Positions 9,223 to 18,773 of a DNA stretch of 64,000 nucleotides are shown one piece after another. Where the stretch lies: NCBI RefSeq assembly GCF_021497945.1, contig NZ_CP046524.1:329001-393000 (forward strand). Reading direction: 5' to 3'. The position numbers and the translations under genes are program-made. The stretch's first letter is position 1, and each line of letters opens with the position of its first letter. Origin of the DNA: Streptococcus oralis. GTDB taxonomy: Bacteria > Bacillota > Bacilli > Lactobacillales > Streptococcaceae. A model generated the notes under the pieces. It made no database searches. It was not told where the DNA came from and was given only the letters and a program-made list of their open reading frames with translations.

Positions 9223-9251
9223 ATTTTAAAGGATAATAGGAAATCCAACAA
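9223..9251 (-). promoter_or_regulatory. Promoter of the Na/Pi cotransporter gene
   Basis: On the minus strand TTGTTG (9246-9251) and TAAAAT (9223-9228) are separated by 17 nt, about 45 nt upstream of the start codon, with GGAGG as ribosome binding site before the ATG. Confidence 0.6.
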
Positions 9252-9399
9252 GTGTTTTCTTAATATTTTAGTAAGAAATCGCTAACTTTTTTAAATTTCT
9301 TCCTTAAATAGAGTTCTTACCTCAAGTATAAATGTCTGCAAGGATTATATCCAAATTTAACTGTTTTTTATCCTAGTTATAGTTTATGCGTAAAATAGA

Positions 9400-9427
9400 T
9401 TGACATCGCTTTCATATAAGATAAAAT
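9400..9427 (+). promoter_or_regulatory. EndoD promoter with overlapping CcpA cre site
   Basis: TTGACA (9400-9405), 16 nt, TAAAAT (9422-9427). Read on the minus strand, bases 9400-9415 are ATGAAAGCGATGTCAA, a full match to the cre consensus WTGNAANCGNWNNCWW. The site covers the -35 box and spacer, so CcpA should repress the gene when preferred sugars are present. The rest of the 314-bp gap before the gene (9180-9494) shows nothing else notable. Confidence 0.75.
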
Positions 9428-9494
9428 GAAGATAATCCTGTTCTGGTGCTTGATTGTGGGAACAGTTACTTTTTTGTTCTATTAGGAGGATAAG

Positions 9495-12400
9495 ATGAAA
9501 GATCTATTTTTTGAAAAACGTTGCCGTTACAGTATTCGTAAGCTGTCAATTGGGGCTTGCTCCTTGATGATTGGTTCAGCTCTATTTGCGAGCCCAGCTC
9601 TTGCGGAACAAGTCGCTGTCCCTGAAACAGCCGCAAACACGAGCGCTCAAGCTACAAGTACTAGTGAGACAACTAATCCAGATACTGCAGCTATCGAAAA
9701 ACAATTATCGGAAATAGAGAACAAAGTAGCTGAGCAACCAATTTCAGAAAACACTCCAGCAATAACGGATTTGGTTAATGAAAAAGAAGAAGCAAAGCCA
9801 ACTCCGACAGATAAAACTGAAAAACCTGCTCAACCAACTGAAAAAGAAGAAGTCAAACCAGAGGAAGCTCCTCAAGTGGCTGAGAAGAAAGCCGACAAAC
9901 CGACTCTAGCAGACGTTCCTAAAAATGAAGAAAAGAGTCTCCGACCAAAAGAAATCAAATTTGATACTTGGGAGGATTTGTTGAAATGGGAACCGGGTGC
10001 GCGTGAGGATGATCCCATTAACCGTTCATCAGTTGAACTCGCCAAGCGCCATAGAGGCCAGTTGGTTAACGAAAAAGCAAGCAGAAGAGCCAAGGTTCAG
10101 GCGCTAGCAAACACCAACTCAAAGGGCAAAGACCACGCTTCTGTTGGTGGAGAAGAATTCAAGGCCTACGCTTTTGACTACTGGCAATACCTGGATTCAA
10201 TGGTCTTCTGGGAAGGCCTAGTTCCAACTCCAGATGTCATTGATGCAGGCCACCGCAACGGAGTTCCCGTTTATGGAACACTTTTCTTCAACTGGTCAAA
10301 CAGTATTGCTGACCAAGAGAAATTTGCCGCTGCCTTGAAACAAGATGCAGATGGTACCTTCCCGATTGCACGTAAACTCGTTGATCTCGCTAAGTACTAT
10401 GGCTTTGATGGCTATTTCATCAACCAAGAAACAACGGGGGAATTGGTAGCACCTCTTGGTGAAAAAATGCGCCAATTCATGCTCTATACAAAGGAATATG
10501 CAGCTAAGGTCAACCACCCAATCAAGTATGCTTGGTACGATGCCATGACCTACAAATACGGTCGATACCACGAAGATGGCTTGGGAGACTACAACTACCA
10601 GTTTATGCAAAAAGAAGGTGACAAGGTCCCTGCAGATCAATTTTTTGCCAATTTTAACTGGAACAAGGAAAAGAATGACCACTCTGTAGAAATGGCAAAA
10701 TGGCTGGAACGTAGCCAATATGATGTCTTTGCAGGCTTAGAATTGCAACAAGGTGGCTCTTATAAGACCAAGGTCAACTGGGATGCTCTTTTAGATGAAA
10801 AAGGTAAGTTGCGTTTGTCACTTGGACTCTTTGCACCAGATACGATTACCAGTCTAGGAAAAACAGGCGAAGACTACCATAAGAATGAAGATATCTTCTT
10901 CACAGGCTACCAAGGAGATCCAACGGCTCAAAAACCAGCGGATAAAGAGTGGTATGGAATTGCCAATTTGGTTGCTGACCGCACACCAGCAGTAGGACGC
11001 ACCTTCACTACCTCTTTTAATACAGGTCATGGTAGAAAATGGTTTGTTGACGGTAAAGTTTCTAAGGATTCTGAGTGGAACTACCGTTCGGTTTCAGGTG
11101 TCTTGCCAACATGGCGCTGGTGGCAGACTTCAACGGGGGAAAAACTTCGTGCAGAATATGACTTTACAGATGCCTATAATGGTGGGAACTCCCTTAAATT
11201 CTCAGGTGAGGTAGCTGGCAAGACAGACCAGGATGTGAATTTGTATTCTACCAAACTAGAAGTGACCGAAAACACCAAATTTCGTGTTGCCCACAAGGGA
11301 GGAAAAGGTTCTAAAGTTTATATGGCTTTCTCTACAACACCAGACTACAAATTTGAGGATGCAGAGGCATGGAAAGAACTGACTCTTTCTGACAACTGGA
11401 CAAATGAAGAATTTGACCTCAGCTCACTAGCTGGAAAAACCATCTATGCAGTTAAACTCTTCTTTGAGCATGAAGGAGCAGTAAAAGATTATCAGTTCAA
11501 CCTAGGTCAATTAACAATTTCAGACAATCACCAAGCACCACAAGCGCCGACGGGACTTTCTGTGGTGAAACAATCTCTCAAGAATGCCCAAGAAGCTGAA
11601 GCGGTGGTCCAGTTTTCGGGTAACCAAGATGCGGATTTCTATGAAGTCTACGAAAAAGATGGGGATAACTGGCGTTTGTTGACAGGTTCATCTGCTTCAA
11701 CCATCTACTTGCCAAAAGTTAGCCGTTCTGCTAATGCAACTGGTAGGACTCAGGAATTGAAAGTCGTTGCAGTAGGTAAAAATGGACTTCGTTCTGAAGC
11801 GGCGACGGCATCCTTTAACTGGGGGATGACAGTTCAGGATACGACTCTCCCAAGACATTTAGCTGAAAATATTGTTCCAGGGGCAACAGTTATCGGTAGC
11901 ACTTTCCCAAATACTGAAGGTGGAGAAGGCATTGAAGGTATGTTGAACGGTACCATTACTAGCTTGTCAGATAAGTGGTCTTCGGCTCAGTTGAGCGGTA
12001 GTGTGGATATTCGCTTGACTCAACCACGCCGAGTTGCTAGATGGGTGATGGATCATGCGGGAGCTGGTGGTGAGTCTGTTAACGATGGTTTGATGAACAC
12101 CAAGGACTTTGATCTTTACTACAAGGATACAGATGGTGAGTGGAAGCTAGCTAAGGAAGTTCGTGGCAATAAAGCGCACGTTACAGATGTCACTCTGGAT
12201 AAACCAATCACTGCCCAAGACTGGCGTTTGCATGTCATTACATCTGATAATGGAACACCTTGGAAAGCCATTCGCATCTATAACTGGAAGATGTACGAAA
12301 CACTAGATACAGAAAGTCAAAATATTCCAATGGCTAAGGTAGCTGCCCGTTCACTTGGAAATCATCAAGTTCAACTTGGCTTCTCTGATGTTCCAGCAGG

Positions 12401-14219
12401 TGCAACTATCACCGTTTACGACAAGGCAGATTCACAAACACCGATTGCAACTTTGAAGTCTGAAACTGGAGGCGACTTGGCAACAGCGCCATTGGCTTTT
12501 GACAAGCAACCAACTCTCCTCTACTATCGTACCCAACTACCTGACAAAGAAATCAGTAACACCTTGGCTGTAGCGATTCCACAGGATGAAAGAAAAATTA
12601 AATCTGTTAGCCTTGAAAAAGGACCTAAGAAGACAGTTTATAAAGAAGGAGAAAAACTGGACCTCAGAGGCGGAACCCTCCGTGTTCAATACGAAGGGGG
12701 GCAAGCCGACGAACTGATTAACCTTACTCACTCAGGTGTGACGGTATCTGGTTACGATGCTCATCAAAAAGGGGAACAGAAGCTCACAGTCAGCTACCTT
12801 GGACTTCCAGTTACTGGTGACTTGAAGGTACAAGTGACAGGTCAAGATGAAGGGAAGCCGAAAGAAGTAGCAGGATTGTACATTACTCAGAAACCGAAAA
12901 CGGACTATTTAGTAGGAGAGCAACTGGATCTTGCAGAAGGTCGCTTTGGCGTTCTCTATGATGATGAGACGGAAGAAAGTCATGCCTTTACGGACCAAGG
13001 TGTTGAAATTACAGGCTACGATGCTCAAAAGACTGGCCGTCAGACCTTGACCTTGCATTACAAGGGGCACACCGCTGAGTTCGATGTCTTGGTTTCTCCA
13101 AAAGCAGCTGTCAACGATGAGTACCTCAAACAAGAAATCACTGCTGCCCAAGGCCGTCAGTCAACCCTTGCCTACTCCTTCTCAAGTGAGGACAAACAAG
13201 CAGCACTAGTAGAGAAGCTCAATGCAGCGAAAGCAGTAGCAGAAAACCACAATGCTAGCCAAGAAGAAGTCAACCAGGCTTTGAATGAGTTGAAACAAGC
13301 AGGAGCAGACCTGGATGGAAATCAACGTTATCAAACTGCTAGAGAAGAATTGGAAGGCTTGTTGACAAAAGTTCGTGAAAAAGATTCTCAAGCTGAGTTG
13401 ATTGCCCAAGCAGAAGCTTTATTATCTTCACAAACATCAACTCCTCAAGCATTTGCGGACATGAAAGAAAAGCTAAATAAGAAACTAGCTCCTGCAGAAG
13501 AAAGCCACCATGTTGGTAGCATGGATCCAAATGAAGTAGCGCCGACAGTTGAAGCCCTTCCTGAACTAGTTGTTGAAACTGAAACAACAGCCTTTGAACG
13601 TCAAGAGCGACCAAACTCCGAACTTCTCAAAGGACAACGCCGTGTTGTGCAAGTTGGAGTTGAAGGTCAAGTCCGTCGCTTTGTAGAAGTCGATGGTCGG
13701 GGCAAACGCACCCTTCGTTCGACTGAGCTAGTCAAGGAATCAATCCCAGAAATCACCGAAGTTGGTACAAAAGTTCTATCGAGCAACCAACCAGCTGAAG
13801 GTGTGAAAGATTTAGTTCTAGAAATTCCGAAACTGGAAATTGAAGAGGGGACAGTTTCCTTCGAACATCAGGAACGACCAAATTCAGCCCTTCTCAAAGG
13901 ACAACGCCGTGTTGTGCAAGCAGGAGTTGAAGGCCAAGTTCGTCACTTTGTAGAAGTTGATTCCCAAGGTAATCACACCCTTCGTTCAACTGAGGTTCTC
14001 AAGAAATCTATCCCAGAAATTGTTGAAGTAGGAAAGAAAGAAGAGCAAGTCTCACAAACAAGGGATCAAGCGCTTTTAGCAACACCAGCAAAAGTTGAAG
14101 AAACAAGCAGAGAGCTTCCAAATACGGGAGCGACAAGAGATGCTAGTCTAGTAGCGCTGGGACTCCTCGGAGTAATGAGTGGCTACGGCTTGCTTGCTAG
14201 GAAGAAGAGAGAAGATTAA
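9495..14219 (+). CDS. endoD: Cell-wall-anchored endo-beta-N-acetylglucosaminidase (EndoD-like, GH85)
   Basis: Surface enzyme that cleaves the chitobiose core of N-linked glycans, usually after exoglycosidases have trimmed them, to feed host glycoprotein sugars to the cell. YSIRK signal at residues 12-16 with cleavage near ALA37-E38; low-complexity Pro/Glu/Lys stretch to about 150; GH85 catalytic domain about 165-505 with the N310-Q-E312 motif (Asn and Glu are the catalytic pair of GH85); beta-sandwich and Fn3-like parts; a discoidin/CBM-like module about 797-945; two Big_3-like Ig modules (about 1031 and 1124 onward); a helical FIVAR-like segment (about 1210-1325); two G5 domains (about 1357-1425 and 1448-1515); sortase signal LPNTG at 1541-1545, then a membrane helix and RKKRED tail. 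Intact. Pneumococcal EndoD is slightly longer. Confidence 0.93.
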   Translation: MKDLFFEKRCRYSIRKLSIGACSLMIGSALFASPALAEQVAVPETAANTSAQATSTSETTNPDTAAIEKQLSEIENKVAEQPISENTPAITDLVNEKEEAKPTPTDKTEKPAQPTEKEEVKPEEAPQVAEKKADKPTLADVPKNEEKSLRPKEIKFDTWEDLLKWEPGAREDDPINRSSVELAKRHRGQLVNEKASRRAKVQALANTNSKGKDHASVGGEEFKAYAFDYWQYLDSMVFWEGLVPTPDVIDAGHRNGVPVYGTLFFNWSNSIADQEKFAAALKQDADGTFPIARKLVDLAKYYGFDGYFINQETTGELVAPLGEKMRQFMLYTKEYAAKVNHPIKYAWYDAMTYKYGRYHEDGLGDYNYQFMQKEGDKVPADQFFANFNWNKEKNDHSVEMAKWLERSQYDVFAGLELQQGGSYKTKVNWDALLDEKGKLRLSLGLFAPDTITSLGKTGEDYHKNEDIFFTGYQGDPTAQKPADKEWYGIANLVADRTPAVGRTFTTSFNTGHGRKWFVDGKVSKDSEWNYRSVSGVLPTWRWWQTSTGEKLRAEYDFTDAYNGGNSLKFSGEVAGKTDQDVNLYSTKLEVTENTKFRVAHKGGKGSKVYMAFSTTPDYKFEDAEAWKELTLSDNWTNEEFDLSSLAGKTIYAVKLFFEHEGAVKDYQFNLGQLTISDNHQAPQAPTGLSVVKQSLKNAQEAEAVVQFSGNQDADFYEVYEKDGDNWRLLTGSSASTIYLPKVSRSANATGRTQELKVVAVGKNGLRSEAATASFNWGMTVQDTTLPRHLAENIVPGATVIGSTFPNTEGGEGIEGMLNGTITSLSDKWSSAQLSGSVDIRLTQPRRVARWVMDHAGAGGESVNDGLMNTKDFDLYYKDTDGEWKLAKEVRGNKAHVTDVTLDKPITAQDWRLHVITSDNGTPWKAIRIYNWKMYETLDTESQNIPMAKVAARSLGNHQVQLGFSDVPAGATITVYDKADSQTPIATLKSETGGDLATAPLAFDKQPTLLYYRTQLPDKEISNTLAVAIPQDERKIKSVSLEKGPKKTVYKEGEKLDLRGGTLRVQYEGGQADELINLTHSGVTVSGYDAHQKGEQKLTVSYLGLPVTGDLKVQVTGQDEGKPKEVAGLYITQKPKTDYLVGEQLDLAEGRFGVLYDDETEESHAFTDQGVEITGYDAQKTGRQTLTLHYKGHTAEFDVLVSPKAAVNDEYLKQEITAAQGRQSTLAYSFSSEDKQAALVEKLNAAKAVAENHNASQEEVNQALNELKQAGADLDGNQRYQTAREELEGLLTKVREKDSQAELIAQAEALLSSQTSTPQAFADMKEKLNKKLAPAEESHHVGSMDPNEVAPTVEALPELVVETETTAFERQERPNSELLKGQRRVVQVGVEGQVRRFVEVDGRGKRTLRSTELVKESIPEITEVGTKVLSSNQPAEGVKDLVLEIPKLEIEEGTVSFEHQERPNSALLKGQRRVVQAGVEGQVRHFVEVDSQGNHTLRSTEVLKKSIPEIVEVGKKEEQVSQTRDQALLATPAKVEETSRELPNTGATRDASLVALGLLGVMSGYGLLARKKRED

Positions 14220-14255
14220 TCGAATTTACGAATCTTGAATTTTCTCATAAAAACT

Positions 14256-14300
14256 AAAAAACAAGGTTTGACGGCAAATCAGTCAGACCTTGTTTTAACT
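14256..14300 (+). terminator. Terminator after the EndoD gene
   Basis: AAAAACAAGGT (14256-14266) pairs with ACCTTGTTTT (14287-14296), with an inner TGAC/GTCA pair. The remaining gap to pgk holds a weaker inverted repeat around 14314-14348 and the pgk promoter. Confidence 0.75.
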
Positions 14301-14460
14301 AGTAGAAATCAGTGAAAGAATGAGTAAATGAGCTAGTCTTTCTTTCAATAATCAGTTATTTAACAAGGTTTTTCTAGTTTTTATTTTAAAAAATGCTAGT
14401 TTCAATTATAAGAAAGAACAAGAAAAGTTTAGGGTTTTGCTATCTCTTTTGTTGATTTTG

Positions 14461-14469
14461 TGATATAAT
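14461..14469 (+). promoter_or_regulatory. Extended -10 promoter of pgk
   Basis: TGA-TATAAT immediately before a purine-rich leader with AAGGAG ribosome binding site; no good -35 at 17 nt, so it is an extended -10 type promoter. Confidence 0.65.
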
Positions 14470-14502
14470 TAACACGTATAAAAAAAGAAGGAGTCATATC
14501 TA

Positions 14503-15702
14503 ATGGCAAAATTGACTGTTAAAGACGTTGACTTGAAAGGGAAAAAAGTTCTCGTTCGTGTTGACTTCAACGTACCTGTTAAAGATGGCGTGATTACCAA
14601 CGACAACCGTATCACTGCAGCTCTTCCAACTATCAAGTACATCCTTGAACAAGGTGGACGTGCTATCCTCTTCTCTCACCTTGGTCGTGTAAAAGAAGAA
14701 GCAGACAAAGCTGGTAAATCACTTGCTCCTGTAGCTGCTGACTTGGCTACTAAATTGGGACAAGAAGTTAAATTTATCCCAGGTGTAACTCGTGGTGCTG
14801 AATTGGAAGCAGCAATCAACGCTCTTGAAGATGGACAAGTTCTCTTGGTTGAAAACACTCGTTTCGAAGATGTTGACGGCAAGAAAGAGTCTAAAAACGA
14901 TCCTGAACTTGGAAAATACTGGGCATCACTTGGAGATGGTATCTTCGTAAACGATGCATTCGGTACAGCTCACCGTGCACACGCATCTAACGTAGGTATC
15001 TCAGCAAACGTTGAAAAAGCAGTTGCTGGATTCCTTCTTGAAAACGAAATTGCCTACATCCAAGAAGCTGTTGAAGCTCCAGAACGTCCATTCGTGGCTA
15101 TCCTTGGTGGTTCAAAAGTTTCAGACAAGATCGGTGTTATCGAAAACTTGCTTGAAAAAGCTGATAAGGTCCTTATCGGTGGTGGGATGACTTACACATT
15201 CTACAAAGCTCAAGGTATCGAAATCGGTAACTCACTTGTAGAAGAAGACAAATTGGATGTTGCCAAAGCTCTTCTTGAAAAGGCAAACGGCAAATTGATC
15301 TTGCCAGTTGACTCTAAAGAAGCAAATGCTTTTGCGGACTACACTGAAGTGAAAGATACTGAAGGTGAAGCAGTAGATCCAGGCTTCCTTGGTTTGGATA
15401 TCGGTCCTAAATCTATCGCTAAATTCGACGAAGCCTTGACTGGTGCGAAAACAGTTGTATGGAACGGACCTATGGGTGTATTTGAAAACCCTGACTTCCA
15501 AGCTGGTACAATCGGTGTGATGGACGCTATCGTGAAACAACCAGGCGTGAAATCAATCATCGGTGGTGGTGACTCAGCTGCTGCAGCCATCAACCTTGGT
15601 CGCGCAGACAAGTTCTCATGGATCTCTACTGGTGGTGGAGCATCAATGGAACTCCTTGAAGGTAAAGTATTGCCAGGATTGGCTGCACTTACAGAAAAAT
15701 AA
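14503..15702 (+). CDS. pgk: Phosphoglycerate kinase
   Basis: Cytoplasmic glycolytic enzyme transferring phosphate from 1,3-bisphosphoglycerate to ADP. The N-terminal [16 protein letters not shown], the central [12 protein letters not shown] and the C-terminal nucleotide-binding [11 protein letters not shown] / [13 protein letters not shown] motifs are all present; length 399 is typical. Codon use is strongly biased, as expected of a highly expressed gene. It is monocistronic, bounded by its own promoter and a terminator. Confidence 0.98.
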   Translation: MAKLTVKDVDLKGKKVLVRVDFNVPVKDGVITNDNRITAALPTIKYILEQGGRAILFSHLGRVKEEADKAGKSLAPVAADLATKLGQEVKFIPGVTRGAELEAAINALEDGQVLLVENTRFEDVDGKKESKNDPELGKYWASLGDGIFVNDAFGTAHRAHASNVGISANVEKAVAGFLLENEIAYIQEAVEAPERPFVAILGGSKVSDKIGVIENLLEKADKVLIGGGMTYTFYKAQGIEIGNSLVEEDKLDVAKALLEKANGKLILPVDSKEANAFADYTEVKDTEGEAVDPGFLGLDIGPKSIAKFDEALTGAKTVVWNGPMGVFENPDFQAGTIGVMDAIVKQPGVKSIIGGGDSAAAAINLGRADKFSWISTGGGASMELLEGKVLPGLAALTEK

Positions 15703-15723
15703 TCTTTCGTAAATGAAACGATG

Positions 15724-15752
15724 AAAAGAGGAACTTTGTTTCCTCTTTTTCT
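15724..15752 (+). terminator. pgk terminator
   Basis: AAAAGAGGAA / TTCCTCTTTT hairpin followed by TTCTT. Confidence 0.85.
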
Positions 15753-15839
15753 TGTAGCTTGAATTAAAAACGTTTCCGATTGATTTTGGCTCATAAAATC
15801 AACTAAATTATGATAAAATGGAAATAGAAAGTTGAGATT

Positions 15840-16367
15840 ATGGGTTATTTTAAAAAATATAAATTTGATAAGTCACAGTTCAAGCTTGGTCTACGAACCT
15901 TTAAAACCGGAATTGCTGTTTTTTTAGTTCTCTTGATTTTTGGATTTTTTGGTTGGAAGGGGCTTCAAATTGGGGCTTTGACAGCAGTCTTCAGTCTACG
16001 AGAAAGTTTTGATAAGAGCGTCCATTTTGGAACTTCACGTATCTTAGGAAATAGCATCGGAGGTTTTTATGCTCTTGTCTTTTTCCTGTTAAATACCTTA
16101 TTTCAAGAAGCCTTTTGGGTGACCTTGCTGATTGTGCCAATTTGCACCATGTTAACCATTATGACAAATGTCGCCATGAACAACAAGGCGGGAGTTATCG
16201 GCGGAGTTTCGGCGATGTTGATTATTACCCTATCGATACCGAGCGGAGAGACGATTTTGTACGTGTTTGCTCGTGTATTTGAAACTTTTATGGGTGTTTT
16301 TGTGGCAATACTCGTAAATTATGATATTGATCGCTTCAGAAATCTTTTAGAGAAAAAAGAAAAATAA
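15840..16367 (+). CDS. FUSC / aromatic-acid-exporter-like membrane protein
   Basis: 175-residue protein with five or six hydrophobic segments after a basic N-terminus (MGYFKKYKFDKSQFKLGLRTFKTGIAVFL). The pattern GLRTFKTGIA ... GAL-AVFSLRESFDKSVHFGTSRILGNSIGG is that of the short Gram-positive FUSC/DUF939 family, annotated as aromatic acid exporters without firm substrate evidence. It lies between pgk and the GlnR-regulated operon, whose operator begins directly at its stop codon. Function is not established. Confidence 0.75.
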   Translation: MGYFKKYKFDKSQFKLGLRTFKTGIAVFLVLLIFGFFGWKGLQIGALTAVFSLRESFDKSVHFGTSRILGNSIGGFYALVFFLLNTLFQEAFWVTLLIVPICTMLTIMTNVAMNNKAGVIGGVSAMLIITLSIPSGETILYVFARVFETFMGVFVAILVNYDIDRFRNLLEKKEK

Positions 16368-16384
16368 TGTTACATTTTATAACA
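16368..16384 (+). promoter_or_regulatory. GlnR box upstream of glnRA
   Basis: TGTTACATTTTATAACA matches the streptococcal/lactococcal GlnR operator TGTNA-N7-TNACA exactly and lies 7 nt upstream of the -35 box of the glnR promoter, so the operon should be autorepressed when glutamine is plentiful. Confidence 0.92.
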
Positions 16385-16391
16385 TTATCGA

Positions 16392-16420
16392 TTGACGTAT
16401 GTATTTTTTTAGACTATAAT
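16392..16420 (+). promoter_or_regulatory. glnRA promoter
   Basis: TTGACG (16392-16397), 17 nt, TATAAT (16415-16420), directly downstream of the GlnR box. Confidence 0.88.
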
Positions 16421-16443
16421 AGACAGAAAGAAGGAAATTGTAA

Positions 16444-16800
16444 ATGAAGGAAAGAGAATTTCGCCGAAATATGGCTGTTTTTCCTATCGGTAGTGTGATG
16501 AAGTTGACCGATCTATCAGCGCGTCAGATTCGTTATTATGAAGATCAAGAGTTGATTAAACCTGATCGAAACGAAGGAAACCGTCGCATGTATTCGTTGA
16601 ATGACATGGATCGTTTGCTTGAGATCAAAGATTATATCTCTGAAGGCTACAATATCGCTGCCATTAAGAAAAAATATGCTGAACGTGAGGCGAAGTCCAA
16701 GAAAGTGGTGAGTCAGACGGAGGTGCGTCGCGCACTTCATAATGAACTCCTCCAACAAGGTCGCTTTGCTTCAGTACGGTCACCTTTTGGTCGCGGTTAG
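16444..16800 (+). CDS. glnR: MerR-family nitrogen regulator GlnR
   Basis: Repressor of nitrogen-assimilation genes. The MerR-type winged helix-turn-helix is at about residues 15-85 (KLTDLSARQIRYYEDQELIKPDRNEGNRRMYSLNDMDRLLEI), followed by a short C-terminal tail that in this family is autoinhibitory and senses feedback-inhibited glutamine synthetase. The 118-residue length is typical. It is co-transcribed with glnA 36 bp downstream and preceded by a GlnR box, so it represses itself. Confidence 0.95.
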   Translation: MKEREFRRNMAVFPIGSVMKLTDLSARQIRYYEDQELIKPDRNEGNRRMYSLNDMDRLLEIKDYISEGYNIAAIKKKYAEREAKSKKVVSQTEVRRALHNELLQQGRFASVRSPFGRG

Positions 16801-16836
16801 GCAACCGCAAGTAGTCATATATTAAGGAGAAAAACC

Positions 16837-18183
16837 ATGCCAATCACAGCTGCAGATATTCGTCGTGAAGTCAAGGAAAAAAATGTTACCTTTATTCGTC
16901 TCATGTTTTCAGATATCCTGGGAACCATGAAAAACGTCGAAATTCCTGCTACAGATGAACAGTTAGACAAGGTCTTGTCAAATAAAGCTATGTTTGATGG
17001 ATCTTCTATTGAAGGTTTTGTACGTATTAATGAATCAGATATGTACTTGTACCCAGACTTGGATACATGGACAGTCTTCCCTTGGGGAGATGAAAACGGA
17101 AGTGTTGCAGGTTTGATCTGTGATGTTTATACAACAGAAGGTGAACCATTTGCAGGTGACCCTCGTGGCAACCTCAAACGTGCTCTTCGTCACATGGAGG
17201 AAGTAGGATTCAAATCTTTCAACCTTGGTCCAGAGCCAGAATTCTTCCTATTTAAACTTGATGAAAATGGAGACCCGACACTTGAAGTGAATGACAAGGG
17301 TGGCTATTTTGATTTGGCGCCTACTGACCTTGCGGACAATACGCGTCGTGAGATTGTGAATGTCTTGACTAAAATGGGATTTGAAGTAGAAGCAAGTCAC
17401 CACGAGGTTGCGGTTGGTCAACATGAAATTGACTTCAAGTATGATGAAGTCCTCCGTGCCTGTGATAAGATTCAAATCTTTAAGCTTGTAGTAAAAACCA
17501 TTGCTCGTAAACACGGTCTTTATGCAACTTTTATGGCGAAACCAAAATTTGGTATTGCTGGATCAGGTATGCACTGTAATATGTCCTTGTTTGATGAGAA
17601 TGGGAATAACGCCTTCTTTGATCCAAACGATCCAAAGGGAATGCAGTTGTCTGAAACAGCCTACCATTTCCTTGGTGGTTTGATCAAGCATGCTTACAAC
17701 TATACTGCTATCATGAACCCAACAGTTAACTCATACAAACGTTTGGTTCCAGGTTATGAAGCGCCTGTTTACATTGCTTGGGCTGGTCGTAACCGTTCGC
17801 CACTTGTGCGTGTACCAGCTTCACGTGGTATGGGAACTCGTCTTGAGTTGCGTTCAGTGGACCCAATGGCAAACCCATACATCGCTATGGCTGTTCTTTT
17901 GGAAGTTGGTTTGCATGGTATTGAAAACAAAATCGAAGCACCAGCTCCTATCGAAGAAAATATCTACATCATGACAGCAGAAGAGCGTAAGGAAGCTGGA
18001 ATCACAGACCTTCCATCAACGCTTCATAACGCTTTGAAAGCTTTGACTGAGGACGAAGTAGTCAAGGCTGCCCTAGGTGAGCACATCTATACGAGCTTCC
18101 TTGAAGCCAAACGTATCGAGTGGGCTAGCTATGCAACCTTTGTGTCGCAATGGGAAGTTGATAATTATCTAGATTTGTATTAA
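16837..18183 (+). CDS. glnA: Glutamine synthetase type I
   Basis: Forms glutamine from glutamate, ammonium and ATP; dodecameric cytoplasmic enzyme. All GSI signatures are visible: FDGSSIEGF near the N-terminus, the [17 protein letters not shown] metal-binding strand, the ATP-binding [17 protein letters not shown] loop and the [13 protein letters not shown] active-site segment. The 448-residue length and lack of an adenylylation-type insertion indicate GSI-alpha, the Gram-positive form regulated by feedback and by interaction with GlnR. The ATG follows AAGGAG. Confidence 0.97.
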   Translation: MPITAADIRREVKEKNVTFIRLMFSDILGTMKNVEIPATDEQLDKVLSNKAMFDGSSIEGFVRINESDMYLYPDLDTWTVFPWGDENGSVAGLICDVYTTEGEPFAGDPRGNLKRALRHMEEVGFKSFNLGPEPEFFLFKLDENGDPTLEVNDKGGYFDLAPTDLADNTRREIVNVLTKMGFEVEASHHEVAVGQHEIDFKYDEVLRACDKIQIFKLVVKTIARKHGLYATFMAKPKFGIAGSGMHCNMSLFDENGNNAFFDPNDPKGMQLSETAYHFLGGLIKHAYNYTAIMNPTVNSYKRLVPGYEAPVYIAWAGRNRSPLVRVPASRGMGTRLELRSVDPMANPYIAMAVLLEVGLHGIENKIEAPAPIEENIYIMTAEERKEAGITDLPSTLHNALKALTEDEVVKAALGEHIYTSFLEAKRIEWASYATFVSQWEVDNYLDLY

Positions 18184-18190
18184 ATAGTAG

Positions 18191-18225
18191 AAAAGAGGTT
18201 GTCCGAATGGGCAATCTTTTTTTGT
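18191..18225 (+). terminator. glnA terminator
   Basis: AAAGAGGTTGTCC pairs with GGGCAATCTTTT (two G-U pairs) and is followed by TTTTTTTG. Confidence 0.8.
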
Positions 18226-18506
18226 TTGCAAAGTTATAAATGTATTTTGATACAGATTTTAGTATAGAAAATATAGGTAATTCATATTTTTTATCTAGCT
18301 TACAATTATGCATCAGAATGGGAATATTCTGACAAATATCAGAAAGCGATATCAAGTTTATGTTTAGATTTTCTTTATAACGATGGTATTTAATGGCGAT
18401 TTTCTACTTTGTCTCACATCTATTGTAACACTACAAAAAAAGTAAATATTTTTTATATCTGCTTTTAATTGACCTTTTTTTGTTTAAGAAAAATTTAATG
18501 AAGTGC

Positions 18507-18536
18507 TTGCCCAAAATGCTTGATTAATGATATAAT
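18507..18536 (+). promoter_or_regulatory. Promoter of the SHIRT adhesin gene, long leader
   Basis: TTGCCC (18507-18512), 18 nt, TATAAT (18531-18536) with an upstream TG giving an extended -10. It implies a leader of about 230 nt. The preceding 280 bp (18226-18506) is AT-rich and shows no gene. Confidence 0.55.
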
Positions 18537-18713
18537 TGAGTGTGGGTTACTAGTCTCTCTGAGAGCTATAACTCTTGTCTTTAACTTTTACTTTGAGTGC
18601 TAAACTAAAAAGCATTTATTGACAAGCTCTTTTGATAAGAATTGGTAGGTTAGCTGGGAAAACTACTAATTTGGGTACTAATAACGGAGTTCTTACCATA
18701 TGGAGAATGGCAA

Positions 18714-18758
18714 TAAATTTCTTTTTATGTGTAATCATAAAAAGTAAAAAGAAATTTA
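18714..18758 (+). other. Perfect 14-bp hairpin just before the adhesin ribosome binding site
   Basis: TAAATTTCTTTTTA (18714-18727) is the exact reverse complement of 18745-18758, with a 17-nt loop. It ends a few bases before AAGGAG of the adhesin gene. A 5'-UTR stem at this position could protect the long mRNA or modulate ribosome access. Confidence 0.6.
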
Positions 18759-18773
18759 ATAAGGAGAAAAAGA

